64,000 bases of DNA from Bisbaumannia salifodinae (GCF_039522585.1 NZ_BAAADR010000001.1); one strand, 5' to 3'; shown: positions 51,988 through 61,651, counted from the stretch's first letter. Translations and numbers: made by a program. Notes: a model not told the origin generated them from the letters alone.

Positions 51988-54705
51988 TCAATCGTCGTCG
52001 GACGGCGCGGATTCCGGGGCGCCCGCCGCGTCGTCACTCGGCGCGCCCTCCTCCGCTGCCGGGCTATCCTCTGCCGGTTCCTCGCTCTCTTCCGGCTCGT
52101 CCACCCGCACCGTCTTGACCAGCTTTTCGCCCTCACCGAGGCGAATCAGCATCACCCCCTGGGTGTTGCGGGAGGTAGTGGAGACCTCCTCGACCCGGGT
52201 GCGCACCAGGGTGCCGCGGTCGGTGATCAGCATCATCTCGTCGGCGGAGTAGACCTGCATGGCGGCCACCAGCGAGCCGTTGCGACTGCTGGTCTGCATG
52301 GCGATCACGCCCTGGCCGCCGCGACCGCGCAGCGGGAATTCCTCCAGGCGGGTGCGCTTGCCGTAGCCGTTCTCGGAGGCGGTAAGGATATAGATCTGGC
52401 CACCATTGCCATTGACGGAGGCGAGTTCGGCGCCCTCCTCGGCGTCGGCTTCGTTATCCGCCTCGGCATCGATCTGCTGGCTCTGCGGGATGATCAGGCT
52501 GATCACCTCGGCGCCATCGGCGAGGCGCATGCCGCGCACGCCCCGGGCGGTGCGGCCCATGGCCCGCACATTGCCCTCTTCGAAGCGAATCGCCTTGCCA
52601 TTGGAGGAGAGCAGCATGGCGTGATCGGCGCCGGAGGTGATGGCGGCGCCCACCAGGCGGTCGCCCTCTTCCAGGTCGATGGCAATCAGGCCGACGCTGC
52701 GCGGCCGCGAGAACTGCTCGAGGCTGGTGCGCTTCACCGTGCCCTTGGCGGTGGCGAAGAAGATATAGCTGTCCGGGTCGTAGTCGCGCACCGGCAGGAT
52801 GGCGTTGATCGATTCGCCCTCCTCCAGCGGCAGCATATTGACCAGCGGCTTGCCCCGGGAGCCACGACTCGCCGCCGGCATCTCGTAGACCTTGAGCCAA
52901 TAGACCTTGCCGCGATTGGAGAACAGCAGCACGGTGTCGTGGGTGGAGGCCACCAGCAGGTGCTCGATGACGTCCTCGTCCTTCATGGCGGTGGCGGACT
53001 TGCCGCGGCCGCCACGACGCTGGGCCTGATAGTCGGAGAGCGGCTGGGTCTTGGCGTAGCCGGAGCGGGACACGGTGACCACCATGTCCTCCTCGGCGAT
53101 CAGGTCCTCGATGGACAGGTCCAGGTGGCTGGCCTGGATCTCGGTACGGCGCTCGTCGGCGAACTGCTCGCGCACCGCGGCCAGCTCCTCGCGGATCACC
53201 TCCAGCAGGCGCTCGCTGGAGGCGAGGATGGCCGTCAGCTCGGCGATCTTCTCGAGAATGCTCAGGTACTCGTCGAGGAGCTTCTCGGTTTCCAGCCCGG
53301 TGAGGCGATGCAGGCGCAGCTCGAGGATCGCCTGGGCCTGGCCCGGCGACAGGCGGTACTCGCCGCCGGTGGGGCTTAGGCCGAAGCCCTCGCCGAGCTC
53401 CTCCGGCTTGCAGGAGGTGGCGCCGGCACGCTCCAGCATGGCGGTCACCTGCCCCGGCTGCCAGGTCTTGTCGAGCAGCTTCTCCTTGGCCTCGGCGGCG
53501 CTCGGCGAGGCCTTGATCAGCTCGATCACCTCGTCGATATTGGAGATGGCCACGGCCAGGCCCTCGAGGATATGGCCGCGCTCGCGGGCCTTCTTCAGCT
53601 CGAAGAGGGTGCGCCGGGTCACCACCTCGCGGCGGTGGCGAATAAAGGCCTCGAGGATCTCCTTGAGGTTGAGGATCTTCGGCTGACCGTCTTCCAGGGC
53701 CACCATATTGATGCCGAAGACGTTCTGCAGCTGGGTCTGGGCGAAGAGGTTATTGACCACCACCTCGCCGGACTCGCCGCGCTTGACCTCGATCACCACC
53801 CGCAGGCCGTCCTTGTCGGACTCGTCGCGCAGCTCGGCGATGCCCTCGATCTTCTTGTCCTTGACCAGCTCGGCGATCTTCTCGATCAGCCGCGCCTTGT
53901 TCACCTGGTAGGGCAGCTCGGTGACGATGATATGGTCACGGCCGCTCTTGTCGTCATGCTCGATGGTGTGGCGGGCGCGCACATAGATGCGCCCGCGGCC
54001 GGTGCGGTAGGCCTCGAGGATGCCGGCGCGGCCGTTGATGATGGCGCCGGTGGGGAAGTCGGGGCCGGGAATATACTCCATCAGGTCGTCGACGCTGAGG
54101 GTGTAGTCGTCGATCAGCGCCAGGCAGGCGTCGATGACCTCGCCCATGTTATGAGGCGGAATATTGGTGGCCATGCCCACGGCGATGCCGGAGGAGCCGT
54201 TGACCAGCAGGTTGGGCACCTTGGTGGGCAGCACCTCGGGGATCCGCTCGGTGCCGTCATAGTTGTCGACCCAGTCGACGGTGTCCTTCTCCAGGTCGGC
54301 CAGCAGTTCGTGGGCCAGGCGCGCCATGCGCACCTCGGTGTAACGCATGGCGGCGGCGCTGTCGCCGTCGATGGAACCGAAGTTGCCCTGGCCATCCACC
54401 AGCACATGGCGCATGGAGAAGTCCTGGGCCATGCGCACGATGGTGTCGTAGACGGCGCTATCCCCATGGGGGTGATACTTACCGATAACGTCGCCGACCA
54501 CGCGGGCGGACTTCTTGTAGGCCTTGTTCCAGTCGTTGCCGAGCTCGTTCATGGCGAACAAGACGCGGCGGTGCACCGGCTTGAGGCCATCGCGCACGTC
54601 CGGCAACGCCCGGCCGATGATCACGCTCATGGCGTAATCGAGGTACGACTGCTTCAGTTCGTCCTCGATATTGACTGGCAGAATCTCTCTGGCGATCTCA
54701 CCCAT
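51988..54705 (-). CDS. gyrA: DNA gyrase subunit A
   Basis: 905 residues. N-terminal DVRDGLKPVHRRVLFAM, the quinolone-region segment GKYHPHGDSAVYDTIVRMAQ with Ser and Asp at the two usual resistance sites (the sensitive state), and the catalytic Tyr in MRYTEVRM. The C-terminal beta-pinwheel has the GyrA-box QAQRRGGRGK. The tail after about residue 860 is strongly acidic (EEPAEDSPAAEEG). The first gene of the gyrA-serC-pheA-tyrA/aroA-cmk-rpsA block. Confidence 0.97.
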   Translation of the reverse strand: MGEIAREILPVNIEDELKQSYLDYAMSVIIGRALPDVRDGLKPVHRRVLFAMNELGNDWNKAYKKSARVVGDVIGKYHPHGDSAVYDTIVRMAQDFSMRHVLVDGQGNFGSIDGDSAAAMRYTEVRMARLAHELLADLEKDTVDWVDNYDGTERIPEVLPTKVPNLLVNGSSGIAVGMATNIPPHNMGEVIDACLALIDDYTLSVDDLMEYIPGPDFPTGAIINGRAGILEAYRTGRGRIYVRARHTIEHDDKSGRDHIIVTELPYQVNKARLIEKIAELVKDKKIEGIAELRDESDKDGLRVVIEVKRGESGEVVVNNLFAQTQLQNVFGINMVALEDGQPKILNLKEILEAFIRHRREVVTRRTLFELKKARERGHILEGLAVAISNIDEVIELIKASPSAAEAKEKLLDKTWQPGQVTAMLERAGATSCKPEELGEGFGLSPTGGEYRLSPGQAQAILELRLHRLTGLETEKLLDEYLSILEKIAELTAILASSERLLEVIREELAAVREQFADERRTEIQASHLDLSIEDLIAEEDMVVTVSRSGYAKTQPLSDYQAQRRGGRGKSATAMKDEDVIEHLLVASTHDTVLLFSNRGKVYWLKVYEMPAASRGSRGKPLVNMLPLEEGESINAILPVRDYDPDSYIFFATAKGTVKRTSLEQFSRPRSVGLIAIDLEEGDRLVGAAITSGADHAMLLSSNGKAIRFEEGNVRAMGRTARGVRGMRLADGAEVISLIIPQSQQIDAEADNEADAEEGAELASVNGNGGQIYILTASENGYGKRTRLEEFPLRGRGGQGVIAMQTSSRNGSLVAAMQVYSADEMMLITDRGTLVRTRVEEVSTTSRNTQGVMLIRLGEGEKLVKTVRVDEPEESEEPAEDSPAAEEGAPSDDAAGAPESAPSDDD

Positions 54706-54846
54706 GGGTCGTCGAATCCTTGTACTGCGACAGATTAGCGCGACGGCGATAGCGTCGTGACAGCAAGGGCGGAGTATACCACCGCCCCACCCTCAAGGGC
54801 AGCGGGACGGCCAGGACGCGACGCCAGAACGCCTGCGTTAGAGGAG

Positions 54847-55058
54847 AGGTCAGGCCAGGGTATCGAGATCGACCACCAGCGGCGCCAGGGCCTCGCGGAG
54901 TGCACCCTCGATGGGTAGCGCCTGCTGGCTGGCGACATCCAGCAACACGAAGGTCAGGCCAGGGTATCGAGATCGACCACCAGAGGCGCCAGGGCCTCGC
55001 GGAGTGCGCCCTCGATGGGCAGCGCCTGCTGGCTGGCGACATCCAGCAACACGAAGGT
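54847..55058. repeat. 104-bp tandem duplication of the thioesterase 3' end
   Basis: Copy 1 (54851-54954) and copy 2 (54955-55058) match at all but three of 104 bases; the shared start is caggccagggtatcgag. Copy 2 contains the real end of the thioesterase gene; copy 1 lies behind its stop and is noncoding in that frame. The unit is not a multiple of three. Confidence 0.9.
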
Positions 55059-55388
55059 CAGGGTGGCATCGACCACCACTTCGTCATCGCCGCGCCGCAG
55101 GATACGCTGACGCATCCTGGCGCTGCGCCCGCCCAGCGTCGCCAGTACCGTCTGCACCTCCAGGTCATCACCGGCCACCGCCGCCCGGCGGTAATCGATA
55201 TTGAGGTTCACCGCCACCAGGGCCACCTCCCCCGGGGCGAACCACCGCGCCACCTCGGGGCGCTCGTCGAAGTAGGCCCAGCGCCCCTCCTCGAGGAACT
55301 CCAGGTAGCGGGCATTATTGACGTGACCATAGCCGTCCAGGTGGTAGCCGCGAACGCGAAGGCGGGTAGAGGTCAGGGGAGCAGCCAT
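54954..55388 (-). CDS. Acyl-CoA thioesterase, hotdog fold (4HBT/YbgC-like)
   Basis: 144 residues. The Asp-x-x-x-His-Val-Asn-Asn motif appears as HLDGYGHVNNARYLEFLEEGRW, with the family's central helix. NLNIDYRRAAVAGDDLEVQT and RQRILRRGDDEVVVDATLTFVLLD fit the second half. It hydrolyses acyl-CoA or acyl-ACP; the chain length is unknown. It is divergent from rdgC. The 3' end is tandemly duplicated beyond the stop. Confidence 0.85.
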   Translation of the reverse strand: MAAPLTSTRLRVRGYHLDGYGHVNNARYLEFLEEGRWAYFDERPEVARWFAPGEVALVAVNLNIDYRRAAVAGDDLEVQTVLATLGGRSARMRQRILRRGDDEVVVDATLTFVLLDVASQQALPIEGALREALAPLVVDLDTLA

Positions 55389-55551
55389 CGGGGCCTCCTT
55401 GGGGTTGTGATAGGGACCGACGCCTCGAGTCTAGGGCCGCCATCGAGCACAATCAAACACAGGTTTGAAACAATCGATGCGAGACGAGTGCGCTGGTACC
55501 CACCGCCGCCTTTGGCCATAATAGGCCTCCTTTTTTCGTCCAGGACTGGCT

Positions 55552-56496
55552 ATGTGGTTCAAGCACTTGCATCTCTACCGACTGCATGACACCGAGGTCA
55601 TCCCACTGGATGCCCTGGAGGAGCGACTCGCCGAGCAGGCCTTTCGCCCCCTGGGCGGCAGTGAGGCGACCCGACTGGGGTGGCGTACCCCCGGCGGCCG
55701 CACCAGCCCCCGTTTCGTGCATGAGGTGCAGGGCCATCGACTGCTCTCGGCGCTGCGCCAGGAGCGGGTGCTGCCCAGCGCCGTGGTGCGTGAGGAGGTC
55801 GAGGAGCGCGCTGCCGACCGCGAGGCCGCCGAGGGCCGCCCCCTGCCCCGCCGCGAGCGCCAGGCCATCAAGGAGCAGGTCTACGAGGAGTTCCTGCCCC
55901 GGGCCTTCGTGCGCAGCCAACGCCTCGATCTGTGGTGGGATACCCGCGGCGGCCTGATCGGCATCAATGCCAGCTCCCGCAAGCGCGCCGAGGAGATCCT
56001 CGACCTGCTGCGCCAGACCCTGGGCAGCCTCAAGGTCACCCCCCTGGCCACCCAGATGCTGCCGATCCGTGCCATGACGGCCTGGCTCAGCGATGCCGGC
56101 CAGCGCCCCGAGGGGCTTATCCTCGGCGACCAGGTGGAGCTCAAGGCCAAGGACGAGGGCGTGGTACGTGCCCGGCAGATGGATCTGGACAGCGACGAGA
56201 TCAAGCAACTGCTGGAGAACGACCGCCAGGTGACACGCCTGGCCCTGGAGGTGGAGGGCCAGCTCGCCTGGACCCTGCACGATGACCTGGCCCTGAAGTC
56301 GCTGCGTTTCGCCGATGCGGTAATCGATGAGGCGGCCCAGGCCGACGATGGCGACGACGCCATCCTGCGGCTGGAGACCGACTTCGCCCTGATGGCCCAG
56401 ACCCTGGCCCCGGTCATCACCCAGCTGACCCGCTGGTTGGGTGGTGAAGCCAGTGCCCAGGAGAGCCGTACCCCCGACGTCCTGGCCCAACAATAA
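55552..56496 (+). CDS. rdgC: Recombination-associated protein RdgC
   Basis: 314 residues, beginning MWFKHLHLYRLHD like other RdgC proteins and matching through GWRTPGG, EQVYEEFLPRAFVRSQR and LWWDTRGGLIGINASSRKRAEEIL. RdgC forms a ring dimer around DNA and limits RecA loading. The C-terminal residues are slightly extended. Followed 18 bases later by the acyltransferase gene on the same strand. Confidence 0.95.
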   Translation: MWFKHLHLYRLHDTEVIPLDALEERLAEQAFRPLGGSEATRLGWRTPGGRTSPRFVHEVQGHRLLSALRQERVLPSAVVREEVEERAADREAAEGRPLPRRERQAIKEQVYEEFLPRAFVRSQRLDLWWDTRGGLIGINASSRKRAEEILDLLRQTLGSLKVTPLATQMLPIRAMTAWLSDAGQRPEGLILGDQVELKAKDEGVVRARQMDLDSDEIKQLLENDRQVTRLALEVEGQLAWTLHDDLALKSLRFADAVIDEAAQADDGDDAILRLETDFALMAQTLAPVITQLTRWLGGEASAQESRTPDVLAQQ

Positions 56497-56514
56497 TGAG
56501 CGTGTGATAGCCCC

Positions 56515-57696
56515 GTGACACAAGCATCGATCGATACCCTGGATCCCTTCGCCGAGATTCGCCCCTACCACGACGACGAGGTCGCCGAGGTCCTGGCGCA
56601 CCTGGCCCGCGACCCGGAACTGCTCGACGCCCTGACCCAGTTCAAGCTGCCGCGCCTGGCCCGTTTCGCCCCTGGCCTGGCCCGCGCACTGGCCAGCTTC
56701 GTCGTGCGTCGCGAGGTACGTGGGGTGGCCAGCGTGCGCGACTTCCAGATGCGCATCGCCGGCTATATGCAGCGCATGATCCGCACCACCACCGACGCCT
56801 TCGAGGTGACCGGCCTGGATGCCCTGGATGGCGATACCGCCTACCTGTTCATCGGCAACCATCGGGATATCTCCCTCGACCCGGCCTTCGTCAACTACGC
56901 CCTCTATCTGGCCGGGCGTAACACGGTGCGCATCGCCATCGGCGACAACCTGCTGCAGAAGCCCTATGTCAGCGACCTGATGCGCCTCAACAAGAGCTTT
57001 ATCGTGCCGCGCAGCGCCCGGGGCAAGCGCGCCATGCTGGCCGCCTACCAGCAGCTCTCCGCCTATATCCGCCACTCCATCGTCGAGGATAACCACTCCA
57101 TCTGGATGGCTCAGCGGGAGGGCCGCGCCAAGGACGGCATCGATCGCGCCGACCCGGCGATCATCAAGATGCTGACCATGGCGAGCCGCCAACAGGACAA
57201 GACGGTGGGCATCGGCGAGGCGGTTGCCGAACTGCGCCTGGTGCCGGTCTCGATCAGCTACGAGTATGACCCCTGCGACCTGCAGAAGGCCCGCGAGCTG
57301 CATGCCCTGCATACCGAGGGCCGCTACGAGAAGGTCCAGTACGAGGACATCCGCTCCATCGTCGCCGGCATCACCGGCCCCAAGGGGCGCATCCGGCTAC
57401 ACTTCGGGACACCACTCGGCATGGGGCAGTCCCTCGACTCCGCCGAGGCGGTGGCCGCCGAGATCGACCGCCAGGTACTGGCCGGCTACCACCTCTTCCC
57501 CAGCCACTACCTGGCCCTGGAGGCCAGCGAAACGATCGACGAGAGCGTGCGTCGGGAACTGCTCGACCTGAGCGAGGTGAGCGAGGCGGATCGTCGCCGC
57601 TTCGAGGCGCGCCTGGCCGAGGTGCCGCCCCAGTTGCGTGACTGGTGGCTGGCCCAATACGCCAACCCGGTACTCAACCGGGCCGGCAAGCTGTAA
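56515..57696 (+). CDS. Lysophosphatidate-type acyltransferase domain protein (PlsC-like)
   Basis: 393 residues from a GTG. The acyltransferase block I reads FIGNHRDISLDPAFVNYAL, with His and Asp in an HX-type motif; later blocks include LNKSFIVPRSARGKRAM and SIWMAQREGRAKDGIDR, where other PlsC proteins have FPEGTRS. It would acylate a lysophospholipid or glycerol phosphate at the inner membrane; no clear membrane anchor is visible. The protein is longer than simple PlsC because of an extra N-terminal 95 residues. Co-oriented with rdgC. Confidence 0.82.
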   Translation: MTQASIDTLDPFAEIRPYHDDEVAEVLAHLARDPELLDALTQFKLPRLARFAPGLARALASFVVRREVRGVASVRDFQMRIAGYMQRMIRTTTDAFEVTGLDALDGDTAYLFIGNHRDISLDPAFVNYALYLAGRNTVRIAIGDNLLQKPYVSDLMRLNKSFIVPRSARGKRAMLAAYQQLSAYIRHSIVEDNHSIWMAQREGRAKDGIDRADPAIIKMLTMASRQQDKTVGIGEAVAELRLVPVSISYEYDPCDLQKARELHALHTEGRYEKVQYEDIRSIVAGITGPKGRIRLHFGTPLGMGQSLDSAEAVAAEIDRQVLAGYHLFPSHYLALEASETIDESVRRELLDLSEVSEADRRRFEARLAEVPPQLRDWWLAQYANPVLNRAGKL

Positions 57697-57723
57697 CCCG
57701 GCGGACCGATCAGGACACCGACC

Positions 57724-58902
57724 ATGGCCCATGCCCACCACTCCCATCTCGAGCCGGCCGACAAGGGACGCGAAGCCCGCCGCGTGACCCTGGTGGGCGC
57801 CTTCTTCGACGGCCTGCTGGGCCTGCTCAAGGTGGTGGTGGGCACCCTGGTGGGCTCGGCGGCCCTGGTGGCCGACGGCATCCACTCCTTCTCGGACCTG
57901 GTCACCGATGGCTTCGTGCTGGCCGCCACCCATTTCGGTCACCAGGCCCCGGACCGCAATCACCCCTACGGGCATGGGCGTATCGAGACCCTGGCCACCC
58001 TGTGGCTGGGCAGCGTGCTGATCTTCGTGGCCGGCGGCATCGCCTGGGCCAGCGTGATGCGGCTATTCACCGGCGCGCCGATCCCCACCCCAGGCGCCTG
58101 GGCCATTCTGCTGGCGGTGGTGGCCCTGGGCATCAAGGAGTGGCTCTACCACTACACCCTGCGCACCGCACGGCGTATCGGCTCCAAGCTGCTGGAGGCC
58201 AATGCCTGGCACTCGCGCACCGATGCCCTTTCCACCGTGGTGGTCCTGGTCGGCCTGGTCGGCGCCCAGTTCGGCCATGGCTGGCTGGATGCCGTGGCCG
58301 CGGTGCTGGTGGCCCTGCTGGTGGGCAAGATCGGCGGGCGCCTGCTGTGGGAGTCGAGCCAGGAACTGATCGATACCGCCCTGCCGGAAAGCGAGCAGGC
58401 GGCGATGCGCCAGGAGGGGGAGCGGGTCCCCGGCGTGCATGGCATCCACGACCTGCGCACCCGCACCGTGGGCGGTAATGTGCTGCTCGACCTGCATATC
58501 GTGGTGCCACCCCGGGTCACCGTCTCCGAGGCCCATGAGATCGGCAACGAGGTGAGTCGCCGGCTGCGCCGGGCCTTCCCCGACCTGCATGACGTGACCT
58601 TCCATATCGACCCCGAAGACGACCAGGGCATGCTGGCCCATAGCCATCAGCCGGGGCTACCGCTGCGTAGCGAGGTAGAGGCCCAGTTGGCCGAGGCCTG
58701 GGACGACGATCCCTGCTGGCAGACCCGGGTGGCACTGGATCTGCACTATCTGGAAAACCGCATCGATATCTCGCTATATCTTGGCGCAGCCCCGAGTGCT
58801 GCCGACTGGGATACCCTGGCCGAAGATCTGCGGCGGCGTGCCGCCCACCTGCCCTGGCTGGGTCACCTGCGCCTCTGGGTGGGATCCGGCGACACCCTCT
58901 AG
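57724..58902 (+). CDS. Cation diffusion facilitator (CDF) transporter
   Basis: 392 residues with six membrane segments. TM2 has the metal-site pattern ALVADGIHSFSDLVTDGFVL (H/D-x3-D), and TM5 has HSRTDALSTVVVLVG (H-x3-D). A His-rich start (MAHAHHSHLE) and a cytoplasmic C-terminal domain DLHIVVPPRVTVSEAHEIGNEV follow, then an extra 80 residues (from about 310). The H/D mix suggests Zn/Fe/Cd or Mn efflux by proton exchange; the metal cannot be fixed. Confidence 0.88.
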   Translation: MAHAHHSHLEPADKGREARRVTLVGAFFDGLLGLLKVVVGTLVGSAALVADGIHSFSDLVTDGFVLAATHFGHQAPDRNHPYGHGRIETLATLWLGSVLIFVAGGIAWASVMRLFTGAPIPTPGAWAILLAVVALGIKEWLYHYTLRTARRIGSKLLEANAWHSRTDALSTVVVLVGLVGAQFGHGWLDAVAAVLVALLVGKIGGRLLWESSQELIDTALPESEQAAMRQEGERVPGVHGIHDLRTRTVGGNVLLDLHIVVPPRVTVSEAHEIGNEVSRRLRRAFPDLHDVTFHIDPEDDQGMLAHSHQPGLPLRSEVEAQLAEAWDDDPCWQTRVALDLHYLENRIDISLYLGAAPSAADWDTLAEDLRRRAAHLPWLGHLRLWVGSGDTL

Positions 58903-58970
58903 CCCTCTCCCTGCGCACGGGCTGCTAGACTGGTAACATTCTGAAACAGAACGTCACCCAGGGTGCCGCC

Positions 58971-59669
58971 ATGTGTCCATGCCCACCGGCCACGACGTCG
59001 CTGACTCGCCGTCGCTTCCTGGCGGCAGGAAGCGGTGTCTTGCTGGCCGGCCTGCTGGGCTTCTCTCCTTCCGAGGCAGACCTGGATGCCTCGCGCCTCA
59101 GGGACAGCATGCAGCGACTCTATGGCGGCCGGGGCCTGGAGGCCCTGGAAGCCTGGCTGGCCCTGCTGCGACAGCTGGAGGGGGCGCCCCTGGATGCCCA
59201 GCTTCGCGAGGTCAATCAGTTCTTCAACCGTCGCATTCGCTGGGTGGACGATATCCACGCCTGGGGCGACGAGGATTACTGGGCCACCCCCCTGGAGGCC
59301 CTGGGTAACGGCCAGGGCGACTGTGAGGATTACTCGATCGCCAAGTACATCACCCTCAAGCAACTGAGGGTACCCGGCGACCGACTGCGCATGATCTATG
59401 TGCGGGCACGGATCGGTCGCAGCAGCATCACCCAGGCGCATATGGTGCTGGGCTATTACGCGACCCCCGGGGCGGAGCCGCTGATCCTCGACAACCTGGT
59501 GCCCTCCATTACCCCAGCCGGTCAGCGAGTCGACCTGGACCCGGTGTTCAGCTTCAACAGTCAGGGCCTGTGGGTCGGCGACTCGTCCGCCTCCCGGGCC
59601 GACCCGGTCGCCAGGCTCTCCCGCTGGCGCAGCGTCCTGGCGCGCATGGAGGAGCAAGGTTTCCTATGA
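58971..59669 (+). CDS. lapG: LapG periplasmic cysteine protease, Tat-type signal
   Basis: 232 residues, a bacterial transglutaminase-like cysteine protease. The catalytic triad is Cys118 (GDCEDYSIAKY), His157 (QAHMVLGYY) and Asp174 (LILDN). It cleaves the N-terminus of LapA-type adhesins and so releases them from the cell. The N-terminus contains a twin-arginine motif (TRRRFLAAG) before a hydrophobic stretch, so export may be by Tat rather than Sec. Encoded 46 bases before lapD on the same strand, as in Pseudomonas, and close to the adhesin gene. Confidence 0.92.
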   Translation: MCPCPPATTSLTRRRFLAAGSGVLLAGLLGFSPSEADLDASRLRDSMQRLYGGRGLEALEAWLALLRQLEGAPLDAQLREVNQFFNRRIRWVDDIHAWGDEDYWATPLEALGNGQGDCEDYSIAKYITLKQLRVPGDRLRMIYVRARIGRSSITQAHMVLGYYATPGAEPLILDNLVPSITPAGQRVDLDPVFSFNSQGLWVGDSSASRADPVARLSRWRSVLARMEEQGFL

Positions 59670-59715
59670 CGCGTCCTCCCCTCCCCCACGGCATATCGGC
59701 TAGCGAGGTGCTCCC

Positions 59716-61644
59716 ATGTCACTGATCAAGCAGCTCTGGCTTATCGTCGGTCTGGTACTCCTGCTGGCCTTCGGCGGCAGCCTGATCATCGGCCTCACCG
59801 CCACGCGGCACTATATCGAGCAGGAAGTGCGCATCAAGAATGCCGATAATGCCAATGCCCTGGCGCTGAGCATGTCCCAGCTCGACAAGGACCCGGTGAT
59901 CATCGAGCTGCTGCTGGCGGCCCAGTTCGACACCGGCCATTACCGCCGCATCACCCTGGAGAGTGCCAGCGGCGAGCCGATCGTGCACCGCGAGGCCGAC
60001 GAACATATCGATGAGCTTCCCCGCTGGTTCGTGGAACTGGTGCGCTTCGAGGTGCCCCCCGGCCGCGCCGTGGTTCAGGACGGCTGGCGCCAGTACGGCA
60101 CCCTGACCCTGGCCAGCCAGCACAGTTACGCTTATCACACCCTATGGCGCAGCAGCCAACACCTCGTCGGCTGGTTCCTGCTGGCGGGTCTGCTCAGCGC
60201 CCTGTTCGCCTGGTGGATCGTGCGCGGCATCCAGCGTCCCCTGCAGGCCACGGTGGCCCAGGCCCAGGAGATCGGCGAACGCCGCTTTACCACCCGCCAG
60301 GAGCCACGCACCCGGGAGCTTCGCGAAGTGACCGCCGCCATGAATCGGCTCTCCTTCCAGGTACGGGAGATGCTCACCGAGGAGGGAGAGAAGCTCGATC
60401 GCCTGCGCCACCGCCTGCAACTCGATCCCCTGACCCAGGTGACCAACCGCGAGCATTTCATGCAGCACCTTCAGGTCAGCCTGGAGAGCGAGCGTCGACG
60501 CGCCCACGGCCACCTCGCCCTGATTCGGGTGGGGGAGCTGGCCACCTTCAATGAGCGCCTGGGCCATGCGCGAGTCGATGGCCTGCTGAAGGAGCTGGGC
60601 CAGGCCCTGAAGCAACTGACCGACAGCGAGGAAGGCGCGCTCGGTGGTCGTCTCAATGGCAGCGACTTCGCCCTGCTGCTGCCCTGGGAGGATGATGCCG
60701 ATGCCATGGCCAAGCGCCTTGCCGCCACCCTCTATCCCTTGGCCGATGCCGCCGACGGCATTCCCCTGCCCATGGCGATCGCCCGCCTGACGCCAGATAC
60801 CCGGCGGGCCGAACTGCTGAGCCGCCTGGATGCCGGCATCGCCGAGGCCGAGGCCCTGGGCCCCAGGGCCCATACCATCGATACCTGCGAGGCCCCTGCT
60901 CCCTTGTTCACCAACCATGAGCAGTGGCGCCAGGCCCTGACCGCCGCCCTCGATGGCGGCGTCTATCTGGCCCACTATCCGGTGCTGACCCCCGAGGGGG
61001 AACTGCTCCACCACGAGTGCCCCTCGCGACTGCGCCTCCTGGGGCATTGGCGGGGGCCGAACCTCTTTATGCCCTGGATTCGCCGCCTGGGGCTACACGC
61101 CCGGCTCGACCTGGCCGTGGTCACCCAGGCCCTGCGCGAGATCGGCCGGGACGGCCAGCCCCGGGGTATCCACCTGTCGCTGGAAGGCATCAGCGACAGC
61201 CACCTGGTCGGCCAGTTGCAGCGCCTGCTGACGACCCATGCCGAGGCTAGCCGGGCGCTGTGGCTGGAGCTGCCCCAGGTCGCGGTGGAGCATCGCCTGG
61301 AACGGGTCCGCGACCTCTGCCAGGCGCTACGTCCTTATGGCTGTCATATCGGCCTGGAACACGCCGGTGCCGGCCTGGCGCGACTGGCCGACCTGCAGGA
61401 CCTGGGGCTGGGCTATATCAAGCTGGACGCGAGCCTAGTGGGTGCCATCGACCATAGCCAGGAACGCCAGACCATCGTGCGCGGCATGGTGACCCTGTGC
61501 CGCTCGCTAGGCATCCTGGCCATCGCCGAGGGGGTCAGCACCCATGAAGAGCGGGACACCCTGATCGAGATCGGCGTCCATGGTCTCACCGGCCCGGACA
61601 TCCGCGACCCGCGCCATGAACTGGAGGACGATAGCGATGATTGA
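59716..61644 (+). CDS. lapD: LapD c-di-GMP receptor
   Basis: 642 residues: membrane segment 1 (residues about 6-27), a periplasmic LapD/MoxY domain (to about 150), membrane segment 2 (152-170), HAMP (170-222), GGDEF-like (235-385) and EAL-like (395-640). Both enzyme motifs are degenerate, NGSDF at 314-318 for GGDEF and ECP at 434-436 for EAL, as expected for a receptor. When the EAL domain binds c-di-GMP, the periplasmic domain sequesters LapG and the adhesin stays on the surface. GAGGTG lies before the ATG. Confidence 0.93.
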   Translation: MSLIKQLWLIVGLVLLLAFGGSLIIGLTATRHYIEQEVRIKNADNANALALSMSQLDKDPVIIELLLAAQFDTGHYRRITLESASGEPIVHREADEHIDELPRWFVELVRFEVPPGRAVVQDGWRQYGTLTLASQHSYAYHTLWRSSQHLVGWFLLAGLLSALFAWWIVRGIQRPLQATVAQAQEIGERRFTTRQEPRTRELREVTAAMNRLSFQVREMLTEEGEKLDRLRHRLQLDPLTQVTNREHFMQHLQVSLESERRRAHGHLALIRVGELATFNERLGHARVDGLLKELGQALKQLTDSEEGALGGRLNGSDFALLLPWEDDADAMAKRLAATLYPLADAADGIPLPMAIARLTPDTRRAELLSRLDAGIAEAEALGPRAHTIDTCEAPAPLFTNHEQWRQALTAALDGGVYLAHYPVLTPEGELLHHECPSRLRLLGHWRGPNLFMPWIRRLGLHARLDLAVVTQALREIGRDGQPRGIHLSLEGISDSHLVGQLQRLLTTHAEASRALWLELPQVAVEHRLERVRDLCQALRPYGCHIGLEHAGAGLARLADLQDLGLGYIKLDASLVGAIDHSQERQTIVRGMVTLCRSLGILAIAEGVSTHEERDTLIEIGVHGLTGPDIRDPRHELEDDSDD

Positions 61645-61651
61645 GCGTCGA

